This document shows, in pieces, positions 24,455-32,300 of a stretch of 32,300 nucleotides of DNA. The DNA comes from Corallococcus sicarius. GTDB lineage: Bacteria; Myxococcota; Myxococcia; Myxococcales; Myxococcaceae. Location: contig NZ_RAWG01000082.1 of NCBI RefSeq assembly GCF_003611735.1, positions 1 to 32,300 of the forward strand, given 5' to 3'. Every line of letters begins with the position of its first letter. The stretch's first letter is position 1. The notes under the pieces are model-generated. The model saw only the letters and a list, made by a program, of their open reading frames with translations, was not told where the DNA came from and made no database searches. The position numbers and the translations under genes are program-made.

Positions 24455-24608
24455 CTTGACCCCATCCTGAAGCAGCCACGTCGCCCCCGGGTCGGAGTCA
24501 GGCATTGGTGAACGGACATTGAGGACTGCCCTGCCGGGCATTCGGTCAGCTCGTACTTCCGCGCGCTCCACGAGGTGCCCATCGTCCACATCGATCGAGG
24601 TGTCTTGC

Positions 24609-26210
24609 ATGCGGGGGACGGACAGCACAAGGCAGGGGATGAACCCGGGGCTTGCACCCTTCATTGGCGCGTTGCCGCTGCTCGGTGTCCTGTCCGCGCT
24701 CTCCGGGTGCGCGGTAGGGCCCAACTTCACGAAGCCCGAGGCCGCGGTCGCCAAGGAGTGGCGCACCCAGGACGACCCGCGATTCTCGACGCAGGCGGAG
24801 GTCGACACGCAGTGGTGGAAGTCGTTTGGCGATCCGACGCTGGATCACCTCGTCGAGCTCGCCTACCGGCAGAATCTACCGCTGCAGATTGCCGGCTTGA
24901 GGATCGTGGAGGCACGCGCCCAGTTGGGCATCCTCACCGGCCAGCAGTATCCGCAGGTCCAGGTGGCCACCGGCAGCGCGGCCGCGGTGGGAGTCAGTGA
25001 GAACGCAGCCAATGTGGCCGGTATCGGCGCCTTCGACCGCCACTATCTGGAATACCAGCTGGGCTTCGACGCGATCTGGGAATTGGATTTCTGGGGCAAG
25101 TACCGGCGGGGCGTGGAGTCGGGGACCGCCGGCCTGCTCGCGTCGGTGGCGGAGTACCAATCCTCGCTCGTCTCAATCACCGCGGAGGTCGCGCGAACCT
25201 ATGTCGTGGTCCGGACGTACGAGGTGCTCCTCGAGCAGGCTCGGCAGAACGTCCGGATCCAGGAGGAGGGCTTCCGGATCGCCGAAGCGCGCTTCAGCAA
25301 CGGTGCCACCTCGGAGCTCGACGTGACACAGGCCGCGACCCTGCTGGAGAGCACCCGGGCCACCATCCCCCAGCTCGAAGGCGGGTTGGAGCAGTCTCAC
25401 AACGCCCTGAGCACGCTCCTGGGCCAGCCCACGGGAGCCGTGGAGGCCCTGCTGGCGGGCCCCAAGCAGATTCCGATGGCGCCCGCGACGGTGGCCGTCG
25501 GCATGCCGGCCGAGATCCTGCGGCGGCGTCCGGATGTCCGCAGCGCAGAGCTCTTCGCCGCCGCGCAGTGTGCGCGAATCGGCATCGCCGAGGCAGAACT
25601 CTATCCGAGCTTCTCGATCTTCGGGACGCTCGGGCTCCAGGCGACCACCAGCGGCGCCTCCTCCGGCAATCTCTTCTCGCTCGGCAGTCTGGTCTATTCC
25701 ATTGGCCCGCGGATTGTCTTTCCCTTCCTGAACTACGGCCGCCTGAAGAATGGTGTGCGTGTCGAAGACGCGCGGTTCCAGCAATTGCTCGTCAACTACC
25801 GCAACACGGTGCTCAGGGCGGCCCAGGAGGTGTCGGACGCCCTGGCGGGCTTCGTCAATGCGCAGAAGGCCCTGGCATTCCACCAGGCCGCGGTGAAGGC
25901 CGCGCAGAGGTCGGTGGAGCTCGCCGTGGTGCAGTACCGGGAAGGCGCCGTGGATTACCAGCGCGTGCTGGACGCGCAACGCTCGCTCTTGCAACAGCAG
26001 AACAACCTGGTCCAGACGAACTCCTCCATCGCCACGAACCTGGTCGCCCTCTACAAGGCGCTGGGCGGGGGCTGGGAGGTGCGCAAGGACCAGCCCGTCG
26101 TGCCGGAGCCGATGCAAGACGAGATGGAGAAGCGGACCAACTGGGGCGACATGGTGTCCAAGCCTCGGAAGCAGGAAGTCAATCACAGCTCGCAACCGGG
26201 AAAGCACTAG
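24609..26210 (+). CDS. NodT/OprM-type outer-membrane efflux lipoprotein
   Basis: The 533-aa product begins at the ATG at 24609, which has GAGGTG eight bases upstream; the ATG at 24639 is a weaker alternative. The lipobox LSGC (Cys34) anchors it to the outer membrane. The sequence has the two repeated halves typical of TolC-like channels: FTKPEAAVAKEWRTQDDPRF, QWWKSFGDPTLDHLVELAYR, WELDFWGKYRR, EILRRRPDVRSAE and the second-half VQYREGAVDYQRVLDAQRSL. These are NodT/OprM/CmeC-like landmarks, and length is normal. Such proteins form trimeric outer-membrane exit ducts for drugs, lipids or metabolites. Ten bases separate it from the HlyD gene, so it is the first gene of a four-gene efflux operon. 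The last 45 residues are charged and probably disordered. Confidence 0.93.
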   Translation: MRGTDSTRQGMNPGLAPFIGALPLLGVLSALSGCAVGPNFTKPEAAVAKEWRTQDDPRFSTQAEVDTQWWKSFGDPTLDHLVELAYRQNLPLQIAGLRIVEARAQLGILTGQQYPQVQVATGSAAAVGVSENAANVAGIGAFDRHYLEYQLGFDAIWELDFWGKYRRGVESGTAGLLASVAEYQSSLVSITAEVARTYVVVRTYEVLLEQARQNVRIQEEGFRIAEARFSNGATSELDVTQAATLLESTRATIPQLEGGLEQSHNALSTLLGQPTGAVEALLAGPKQIPMAPATVAVGMPAEILRRRPDVRSAELFAAAQCARIGIAEAELYPSFSIFGTLGLQATTSGASSGNLFSLGSLVYSIGPRIVFPFLNYGRLKNGVRVEDARFQQLLVNYRNTVLRAAQEVSDALAGFVNAQKALAFHQAAVKAAQRSVELAVVQYREGAVDYQRVLDAQRSLLQQQNNLVQTNSSIATNLVALYKALGGGWEVRKDQPVVPEPMQDEMEKRTNWGDMVSKPRKQEVNHSSQPGKH

Positions 26211-26220
26211 AGAGTCCGCC

Positions 26221-27240
26221 ATGCCCAAGAACCCGAAAGGGAAGATGAAGTGGGTCATTGGGTTGATCGCCATCGCGATCGCCGTGTTCATTGGCTTCCG
26301 GTACGTGAAGGGGAGGCAATCCAGGCTGCCGGAGGGGATTGTCTCGGGCAACGGCCGCATCGAGGCGAAGTTGGTGGATGTCGCCGCCAAGGAACCCCTG
26401 CGGGTGAAGGAAATCGTTGTCAACGAAGGCGACCTCGTCAAGCCGGGTCAGGTGCTGGTGCAGTTGGACACCACCACGCTGGAGTCCAGCCTGGCGGAGG
26501 CCAACGCGAACCTCGCGGCCATGCAGGAAAGCCTGGCGGTGGCCCAGGCGTCGATCGCCAGGCAGAAGAGTGAGATTGAGCTTGCCACCATCGAGGCCGA
26601 TCGCGCCCGGAAGCTGGTGGCGCAGGGCGCCGGATCGCAGCGGGAGCTGGACGTTCGAACGAGCCAGCTGGCGACCACCCAGGCCAGCCTGGCGGAAGCG
26701 GAAGCCACGGTGAAGACCTCCAGGCAGCAGATCGAGGTCGCGCGAGCCAGTGCGGCGACGATCAAGACGCGCATCGCCGACGCGACGCTCAAGTCTCCCG
26801 CGACGGGAAGAGTCCTCTATCGCCTCGCCGAGCCCGGCGAGGTGCTGGCGCCCGGCGGGCCGGCGCTGACGCTCGTGAACCTGGAGGACGTCTACATGGA
26901 GATCTTCCTCCCGGCCAGCGAGGCCGCCCGCATGAAGCTGGGCTCCGAAGCGCGCCTCACCGTCGACTTCGAGCCCGACCGCTCGATCCCCGGGTATGTC
27001 TCCTTCGTGTCCCCGGAAGCGCAGTTCACTCCCAAGCAGGTCGAGACGAAGAGCGAGCGGGAGAAGCTGATGTTCCGGGTGAAGCTCCAGGTCCCCAGGG
27101 AGCTGGCCAGCCGCTACGTCGAGCGCATCAAGACGGGCATCCGCGGCGTCGGCTACGTCAAGGTGGACCCCTCCGCCACCTGGCCTGCCCAATTGCAGAA
27201 CGTCATCACGGCTGAAGCCGAACCCCAATCGCGCCGGTGA
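26221..27240 (+). CDS. HlyD-family periplasmic adaptor (membrane fusion protein)
   Basis: The 339-aa product has a single N-terminal membrane anchor (about 11-27, WVIGLIAIAIAVFIGFRYV) after a basic start, so most of it lies in the periplasm. A lipoyl-like half domain, GIVSGNGRIEAKLVDVAAK and VNEGDLVKPGQVLVQLD, is followed by an Ala/Glu/Gln-rich coiled-coil hairpin (about 85-190). The second lipoyl half reads LKSPATGRVLYRLAEPGEVL, and a beta-barrel region follows. This is the YhiI-like adaptor type found next to RbbA. It bridges the inner-membrane ABC proteins and the outer-membrane lipoprotein. The start ATG at 26221 follows AGAGAG. Gaps are 10 bases upstream and 17 downstream within the operon. 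Confidence 0.95.
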   Translation: MPKNPKGKMKWVIGLIAIAIAVFIGFRYVKGRQSRLPEGIVSGNGRIEAKLVDVAAKEPLRVKEIVVNEGDLVKPGQVLVQLDTTTLESSLAEANANLAAMQESLAVAQASIARQKSEIELATIEADRARKLVAQGAGSQRELDVRTSQLATTQASLAEAEATVKTSRQQIEVARASAATIKTRIADATLKSPATGRVLYRLAEPGEVLAPGGPALTLVNLEDVYMEIFLPASEAARMKLGSEARLTVDFEPDRSIPGYVSFVSPEAQFTPKQVETKSEREKLMFRVKLQVPRELASRYVERIKTGIRGVGYVKVDPSATWPAQLQNVITAEAEPQSRR

Positions 27241-27257
27241 CCCGGGAGGGCTCAGCC

Positions 27258-30086
27258 ATGGTCTCATCCGCGTCTCCAGGAGCGCCGGGCGGCGTCTCCA
27301 GCAGCCTCGTGGTCTCCATCCAGAACGTGACCCACCGCTATGGCAGCGTCGTCGCGCTCGACGGCATCTCGCTCGACATTCCCACCGGCATCATGGTGGG
27401 CATCGTGGGGCCGGATGGCGTCGGCAAGTCGACGCTGATGGCCCTGGTCGCCGGCTCCAAGAAGATGCAGCAAGGACGGGTGACCGTCCTGGACGGGGAC
27501 ATCGCGGACGCCCGGCACCGGCGCGCGGTGGGGCCGCGGATCGCATACATGCCCCAGGGGCTGGGGAAGAACCTCTATCTGGAGCTCAGCGTCTACGACA
27601 ACGTCGACTTCATGGCGCGGCTCTTCGGGCTGTCTGCCGAGGAGCGCAAGGTGCGCGTCCGGGAGCTGCTCGAGGCCACGGGCCTGGGCAAGTTCGCGGA
27701 GCGCCCCGCCGGCAAGCTCTCAGGCGGAATGAAGCAGAAGGTGGGGCTGTGCGGCGCGCTGGTGCATGACCCGGATCTGCTCATCCTCGACGAGCCCACC
27801 ACCGGCGTCGACCCGCTCTCCCGGCGGCAGTTCTGGACCCTGATCGACGACATCCGCGCCGGGCGCCCCGGCATGAGCGTCGTCATCTCCACCGCCTACA
27901 TGGACGAAGCCCAGCAGTGGGACTGGATCGTGGCCATGGACGCGGGGCGCGTGCTGGCGACAGGGACTCCCACGGAGCTGATGGAGCGCTCGGGGACGAA
28001 GGACCTGGAGCATTGCTTCATCGCGCTCCTGCCCGAGGAGAAGCGAAGGGGCCACAAGGAAGTCATCATCCCGCCCCGTGCCCCGGGCAACGCGGAGCTG
28101 GCCATCGAGGCCCACGGACTGACCCGCCGCTTCGGGACCTTCACCGCCGTCGACCACGTCACCTTGTCGATTGAGCGCGGTGAGATCTTCGGCTTCCTGG
28201 GCTCCAACGGCTGCGGCAAGTCCACGACCATGAAGATGCTGACCGGCCTGCTGCCCCCCACGGAAGGGACGGCGAAGCTCTTCGGCAGCTCCGTCGATGC
28301 CGGCAGCATGGAGGTGCGCAAGAACCTGGGCTACATGACGCAGGCGTTCTCGCTCTACGGCGAGCTGAGCGTCCATCAGAACCTCGTCCTGCATGCCCGG
28401 CTCTACCATCTGCCACCAGACAAGGCGAAGGCGCGCATCGAGGAGCTGGTCGAGCGCTTCGGCCTGCGCGCGCACCTGGAGGCATTGGCCGAGTCCCTGC
28501 CGATGGGCCTGCGCCAGCGGCTCTCGCTGGCCGTCGCGGTGCTGCACGGGCCGCAGATCCTCATCCTGGACGAGCCCACGTCGGGAGTCGATCCGGTCGC
28601 CCGGGACAGCTTCTGGGAGCTGCTGAGCGACCTGTCGCGGAAGCAGGGCGTCACCATCTTCGTGACGACACACTTCATGAACGAGGGGATGCGCTGCGAC
28701 CGCATCTCCCTCATGAACGCAGGAAGGGTGCTGGCGGCGGATGCCCCCCAGAAGCTGATCGAGGCACGGAACGCGGACAGCCTGGAGACCGCCTTCATTG
28801 GCTACATGGAAGATGCCATCGCCGAAGCGGCACGCGCCGAAAGCAAGGGCACGACGCGCAAGGACACGGCTCCCGCCCAGGCGCCCAAGGCCGCGGCCCC
28901 CCCACCTCCTCCACCTCCCCCTGCGGCCGCGCGACGAGCGGACCGGGCCGGCCTCCGGCTGCGGGTCGGCCGGATGCTCGCATACAGCCACAACGAGACC
29001 ATCCAGATCCTCCGCGACAAGGTCCGGCTGGCGTTTGCCTTCGTCGGTTCGGCGCTGCTGATGCTCGTCTTCGGCTTCGGAATCACGACCGACGTCGAAA
29101 ACATCCGCTATGCCTCGCTGGACCTGGACCAGTCGCCCGAGAGTCGCGCGTATCTTGAACAGTTCGCCGTGTCGGGGCGCTATTTCGCCCCCACTGCGCC
29201 CACCCAATCCGCGGACGAAGCGCTCCGCCGGCTCCAGTCAGACGATGTCTCGGTGGTGCTGGAGATCCCGCCTCGTTTCGGTCTGGATTTCCGCCGGGGC
29301 TCCGGGCCCGAGGTCCTGGCCCAGGTGGACGGCGCCATGACCTTCCGTGGCGACACCGTCGAGCAATATGTGATGGGGGTCCACAACCGGTTGCTGCGGG
29401 ATCCCGCGAGCGGCTTCCATTCAGCCAGTGCCCAGAAGTCCACGGCCAACATCGAAGAGCGCTACCTGTACAATCCAACGTTCGAGAGCGTCTATTCCAT
29501 CGTGCCGAGTGTCCCGGCGCTGCTGCTGCTGCTGATACCGGCGATCCTCATGACGGTCAGCATCGTGCGTGAGAAGGAGCTGGGGTCGATCATCAACTTC
29601 TATGTCACGCCCACGGGGAGGCTGGAATACCTGCTCGGGAAGCAGCTGCCCTACATCGTCATCGGCATGGCCAACTTCCTCATCCTGACCGCCCTGGCGC
29701 TGATCGTCTTCGGTGTTCCCATCAAGGGCAGCTTCCTGACGTTGATGCTCTGCACGCTGTTCTACGTCGCGGCGACGACGGGCATCGGGATGGTGACGTC
29801 CACCTTCACCGGCAGCCAGGTCGCGGCCGTCTTCGTCACGGCCATCCTGACCATCGTGCCGACCATCCAGTTCTCCGGCTTGTTGCAGCCCGTCTCCACG
29901 CTGCAGGGTGGCGCCGGTGTCGTCGGTTCCATCTGGCCGGCCTCCTATTACATGCACGCCAGCCTGGGCGCATTCACCAAGGGGCTGGGGGCGGCCCTCC
30001 TCATGAAGGATGTCGCCTTCCTGGCCGTGTGCGTCCCCCTCCTGCTGGCCATCAGTGTCCTCGGTTTGAAGAAGCAGGAGAAATAG
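27258..30086 (+). CDS. rbbA: RbbA-like ABC protein: two ATPase domains fused to an ABC-2 permease
   Basis: The 942-aa product uses the ATG at 27258 (GGGAGGG nine bases upstream) rather than a GTG overlapping the previous stop. ATPase 1 has Walker A GPDGVGKST (51-59), signature LSGG (154-157) and Walker B LLILDEP (Asp178, Glu179), but Ala213 replaces the switch His (STAYMDEA). ATPase 2 has Walker A GSNGCGKST (315-323), Walker B ILILDEP (438-439) and an intact His472, but a degraded signature LPMG (414-417). One composite ATP site is therefore canonical and the other degenerate. A polyproline linker (about 535-565) leads to an ABC-2 permease with one early span, a periplasmic domain and about five later spans. 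Order and length match E. coli RbbA, which sits in the yhiI-rbbA-yhhJ cluster. The cargo is unknown. Confidence 0.94.
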   Translation: MVSSASPGAPGGVSSSLVVSIQNVTHRYGSVVALDGISLDIPTGIMVGIVGPDGVGKSTLMALVAGSKKMQQGRVTVLDGDIADARHRRAVGPRIAYMPQGLGKNLYLELSVYDNVDFMARLFGLSAEERKVRVRELLEATGLGKFAERPAGKLSGGMKQKVGLCGALVHDPDLLILDEPTTGVDPLSRRQFWTLIDDIRAGRPGMSVVISTAYMDEAQQWDWIVAMDAGRVLATGTPTELMERSGTKDLEHCFIALLPEEKRRGHKEVIIPPRAPGNAELAIEAHGLTRRFGTFTAVDHVTLSIERGEIFGFLGSNGCGKSTTMKMLTGLLPPTEGTAKLFGSSVDAGSMEVRKNLGYMTQAFSLYGELSVHQNLVLHARLYHLPPDKAKARIEELVERFGLRAHLEALAESLPMGLRQRLSLAVAVLHGPQILILDEPTSGVDPVARDSFWELLSDLSRKQGVTIFVTTHFMNEGMRCDRISLMNAGRVLAADAPQKLIEARNADSLETAFIGYMEDAIAEAARAESKGTTRKDTAPAQAPKAAAPPPPPPPPAAARRADRAGLRLRVGRMLAYSHNETIQILRDKVRLAFAFVGSALLMLVFGFGITTDVENIRYASLDLDQSPESRAYLEQFAVSGRYFAPTAPTQSADEALRRLQSDDVSVVLEIPPRFGLDFRRGSGPEVLAQVDGAMTFRGDTVEQYVMGVHNRLLRDPASGFHSASAQKSTANIEERYLYNPTFESVYSIVPSVPALLLLLIPAILMTVSIVREKELGSIINFYVTPTGRLEYLLGKQLPYIVIGMANFLILTALALIVFGVPIKGSFLTLMLCTLFYVAATTGIGMVTSTFTGSQVAAVFVTAILTIVPTIQFSGLLQPVSTLQGGAGVVGSIWPASYYMHASLGAFTKGLGAALLMKDVAFLAVCVPLLLAISVLGLKKQEK

Positions 30087-30088
30087 CG

Positions 30089-31213
30089 GTGAACTCCCTG
30101 CTGAACATCCTGTGGCTCGGGCTCAAGGAGCTTCGCAGCCTGCTGAGCGACGTGGTGATGGTCGTGTTCGTCGTCTATGCGTTCACCCTGGCCATCTATG
30201 TCCAGGCCACGGGGACCTCGAGCGAGGTGAACAACGCATCCATTGCCTTCGTCGACGAGGACGAGTCCGCGTTGTCCAAGGAGTTGCTCAACGCCTTCTA
30301 TCCGCCGCGCTTCAAGCTGCCGGAGATCATCTCCGCGGATGACATCCAGCCGGACATGGACCGGGGCCGGTTCATGTTCGTCGTCGTGATTCCGCCCCGC
30401 TTCGAGCACGACCTTCGCGCGGGGCGAAACCCGGACATCCAGCTGAACATCGACGCGACCGCGATGCAGCAGGCGGGCATCGGCTCCGGCTATATCAAGA
30501 ACATCGTCAACGACCGGATCTCCTCCTTCATCAAGCGCACGGAGGAGGCGGGGCCGAAGCCCGTCAACCTGGTCGTTCGCAAGCTCTTCAACCCCAACGG
30601 GGTCTCGTCCTGGTTCAAGAGCGTGGTGGCCATCATCAATCAGATAACCCTGCTGACCGTCGTCCTGACGGGGGCCGCGGTCATCCGCGAACGCGAACAC
30701 GGAACGCTGGAGCACCTGCTGGTGATGCCGCTGACCTCGTTCGAGATCGCGATGGCGAAGGTCTGGGCCAACGGCCTCGTGATCCTCGTCGCGACCGGGG
30801 TTTCGCTCCTCCTGGTCGTGCACATGGTGCTGAAGGTGCCGTTCGCCGGCTCGGTGGTGCTGTGGTTCGCCGGCGTCGTGCTCTACCTGTTCTTCGCCAC
30901 GGCGCTCGGCATCTTCCTGGGGACGATCTCACGCTCGATGGCGCAGTTCGCGCTGCTGATCATCCTCGTGGTCCTCGTGCTGATGCTGCTTTCGGGCGGG
31001 AGCACGCCCGTGGAGAGCCAGCCGAAGTGGCTGCAGTACGTCACCTACCTGCTGCCTGCCCGGCACTTCGTCAGCTTCTCGCAGGTCATCATCTACCGCG
31101 GCGGAGGGCTGGAGGCCGTCTGGCGCCAGTTCCTGATGGTGAGCGCGGTGGGCATGGGGTTCTTCGTCTACAGCCTGGCGCTCTTCCGGAAGTCCATCGC
31201 GGTGAGCAAGTAG
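30089..31213 (+). CDS. YhhJ-like ABC-2 type permease
   Basis: The 374-aa product starts at a GTG at 30089, two bases after the RbbA stop, with CAGGAG nine bases upstream; an upstream in-frame ATG lies inside RbbA. The layout is one N-terminal span (about 20-40), a periplasmic domain (about 41-180) containing FVVVIPPRFEHDLRAGR, and a C-terminal block of five spans. INQITLLTVVLTGAAVIRER and EHGTLEHLLVMPLTSFEIAM are ABC-2 permease hallmarks. It resembles the permease half of RbbA and probably pairs with it as a heterodimeric membrane channel powered by the two RbbA ATPases. The length is almost the same as E. coli YhhJ. It is the last gene of the efflux operon and is convergent with the LysR gene. 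Confidence 0.93.
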   Translation: MNSLLNILWLGLKELRSLLSDVVMVVFVVYAFTLAIYVQATGTSSEVNNASIAFVDEDESALSKELLNAFYPPRFKLPEIISADDIQPDMDRGRFMFVVVIPPRFEHDLRAGRNPDIQLNIDATAMQQAGIGSGYIKNIVNDRISSFIKRTEEAGPKPVNLVVRKLFNPNGVSSWFKSVVAIINQITLLTVVLTGAAVIREREHGTLEHLLVMPLTSFEIAMAKVWANGLVILVATGVSLLLVVHMVLKVPFAGSVVLWFAGVVLYLFFATALGIFLGTISRSMAQFALLIILVVLVLMLLSGGSTPVESQPKWLQYVTYLLPARHFVSFSQVIIYRGGGLEAVWRQFLMVSAVGMGFFVYSLALFRKSIAVSK

Positions 31214-31233
31214 GGGACGTGCGCGCGGCCTGC

Positions 31234-32169
31234 TCAGAACTCCCCGCTCGTCGCGGAGAACATCCGGGCGATGCCCTGACGCTTGAACTCGGCGACGACG
31301 TAGTCCACGAACACGCGCGTCTTCGCGGGCAGCTGCCTGTGCCCCGCGTAGTAGAGCGAGATGGGCCCGATGTCCGCGTGCCACTTCGGCAGCAGCCGCA
31401 CCAGCGTTCCGTTGCGCAGGTACGGCAGCGCATTGAACGTCGCGGTGAAGGCAATGCCCAATCCCATCACGGCGCACTGGCAGATGGCCTCCGGGTCGTT
31501 GAGGATCATCCGCGGTCGCATCTCCCCGGACTCCTGGTCCCCCGCGCGGTTGCGCAGCGCCCAGGTGCGGAGGCGTCCCGTCGCCGGTGAGCGCATCAGG
31601 ATGCCCTCGTGGTGCTGGAGGTCGGAGGGATGCTGGGGCGGCGGGATGCGCGCCACGTAGTCCGGCGAGGCCACCGCGATGATGTGCGCCCGGGCCAGCT
31701 CCCGCGCGGCGAACCCCGAGGGCAGATCGAAGCCGCCGCCAATCGCCGCGTCGAAGCCCTCGTTGATGAGGTCCACGTGCCGGTTGTCCATGTGCCAGTC
31801 CGGGATGACGCCGGGATGGCGCGCGGCGAAGTCCTTCAAGAGGGGCACGAGGTAGCCCAGCCCGAGCGCGGGAGGCATGCTGACCTTCAGCAGCCCCGCG
31901 GGCTGTCCCGCGGACGCCGACACGTTGGCGATGGCCGTCTGGAGCGTCTCCAGGCCGCCGCTGACGTCGCGCAGGAAGCGCTCCCCTGACTCGGTCAGCG
32001 TCAGCCCCCGGGTGCTGCGCTGGAACAGGCGCACGCCCAGCCGGGCCTCCAGCCGCGCGACGTTCTGACTGACGGCCGCGGGCGTCAGCCCCAGTCCCCG
32101 CGCCGCCGCGGAGAAGCTCGTGGACTGCGCGCTGCGGACGAAGGACTCCAGGGTGATGAGGTTCTCCAT
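31234..32169 (-). CDS. LysR-family transcriptional regulator
   Basis: The 311-aa product begins at the ATG at 32167-32169. Residues 1-60 form the winged helix-turn-helix: LESFVRSAQSTSFSAAARGL, TPAAVSQNVARLEARLGVRL and FQRSTRGLTLTESG. Residues 90-300 form the periplasmic-binding-like effector domain, with LLKVSMPPALGLGYLVPLLK and NDPEAICQCAVMGLGIAF typical of the CrgA/aminoethylphosphonate-like branch. The effector is unknown. LysR proteins usually control a divergent gene, here the coding stretch beginning near 32214. The efflux operon is only convergent, with 20 bases between the stops, so it is a less likely target. Confidence 0.95.
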   Translation of the reverse strand: MENLITLESFVRSAQSTSFSAAARGLGLTPAAVSQNVARLEARLGVRLFQRSTRGLTLTESGERFLRDVSGGLETLQTAIANVSASAGQPAGLLKVSMPPALGLGYLVPLLKDFAARHPGVIPDWHMDNRHVDLINEGFDAAIGGGFDLPSGFAARELARAHIIAVASPDYVARIPPPQHPSDLQHHEGILMRSPATGRLRTWALRNRAGDQESGEMRPRMILNDPEAICQCAVMGLGIAFTATFNALPYLRNGTLVRLLPKWHADIGPISLYYAGHRQLPAKTRVFVDYVVAEFKRQGIARMFSATSGEF

Positions 32170-32213
32170 GGGCCCCGACCCTAGCGGGAGCCGATTCCGG
32201 TTTAAACATCCCG

Positions 32214-32300
32214 TTGAAGCTGAAGCTGCTGGGTACCCGCTACTGCGAGAGGAGCCCCGAGGGCATCCTGCTGTTCATCCGCAGCCCACCCCCCCAGGTG
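32214..32300 (+). CDS. Possible 5' end of a gene cut by the right edge
   Basis: From a TTG at 32214 a frame of 29 codons runs to the edge and reads LKLKLLGTRYCERS followed by PEGILLFIRS. Nearly every third base is G or C, as in real genes of this genome, and the antisense frame lacks this bias. There is no ATG or GTG, and no ribosome site is visible before the TTG. The start is therefore uncertain, and it could be a remnant. It is divergent from the LysR gene, so it is a natural candidate target. The palindrome GTTTAAAC (32200-32207) lies between the two. I do not recognise the protein. Confidence 0.35.
   Translation, partial: MKLKLLGTRYCERSPEGILLFIRSPPPQV

Noticed and set aside
24455-24608. 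Possible small gene or mobile-element remnant before the efflux operon
   Set aside because: Frames on both strands are short and resemble nothing I know. Only a 5-bp TGCCC/GGGCA hairpin at 24527-24540 is visible.
1-32300. CRISPR arrays, tRNA or rRNA genes, insertion-sequence ends
   Set aside because: No regularly spaced long repeats, no tRNA-like cloverleaf and no transposase gene with terminal repeats were seen. Weak or divergent cases could be missed without a covariance-model search.

Overview
The window is GC-rich, bacterial and tightly packed. Gene content and protein style suggest a myxobacterium (Myxococcaceae, Corallococcus- or Myxococcus-like). Pointers are Ala/Pro/Gln-rich hypothetical proteins with disordered N-termini, many lipoproteins and exported proteins, a LysR regulator and a multi-membrane-span chemoreceptor. 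This placement is an inference from style, not from a marker gene. I saw no rRNA, tRNA, CRISPR array, complete insertion sequence or phage gene.

Left third (1-12.8 kb): the region opens with the 5' end of a secreted protein leaving the left edge. Then come a serine-hydrolase lipoprotein (class C beta-lactamase fold), a 667-aa unknown protein convergent with an alpha/beta-hydrolase (lipase-like) gene, and a 434-aa unknown. Next is a broken beta-helix/carbohydrate-binding gene remnant caught between intact genes, then a GST-like protein, a six-span methyl-accepting chemotaxis protein and a LOG-family nucleotide-binding protein. A two-gene operon follows, with an exported DUF2141 protein and a carotenoid oxygenase that carries a lipoprotein signal.

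Middle (12.8-17.9 kb): a 476-aa unknown with a possible PD-(D/E)XK nuclease core, a P1-family (DmpA/BapA) self-cleaving aminopeptidase, and an exported protein whose 3' end appears to be replaced by the reversed 5' end of a DUF1963 gene. An outer-membrane beta-barrel protein closes this part.

Right half (17.9-32.3 kb): this is the most coherent part. On the minus strand, class I fructose-bisphosphate aldolase, phosphoketolase (xfp) and acetate kinase (ackA) form an operon with two 13-nt gaps. Together they link fructose phosphates to acetyl phosphate, acetate and ATP. Divergent from them is a fusion of two HAD domains. The N-terminal domain looks catalytically intact, but the C-terminal beta-phosphoglucomutase-like domain has lost its nucleophile Asp and its motif III Lys loop. 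Downstream on the plus strand is a complete tripartite efflux operon: a NodT/OprM-type outer-membrane lipoprotein, an HlyD-type adaptor, an RbbA-like double-ATPase fused to a permease, and a YhhJ-like permease. A convergent LysR regulator follows, and the start of an unidentified coding stretch runs off the right edge.

The best candidates for something new are the phosphoketolase operon with its divergent pseudo-phosphatase fusion next to a four-gene efflux system, the lipoprotein carotenoid oxygenase/DUF2141 pair with paired palindromes upstream, and the unusual symmetric DNA in front of the 667-aa unknown gene.
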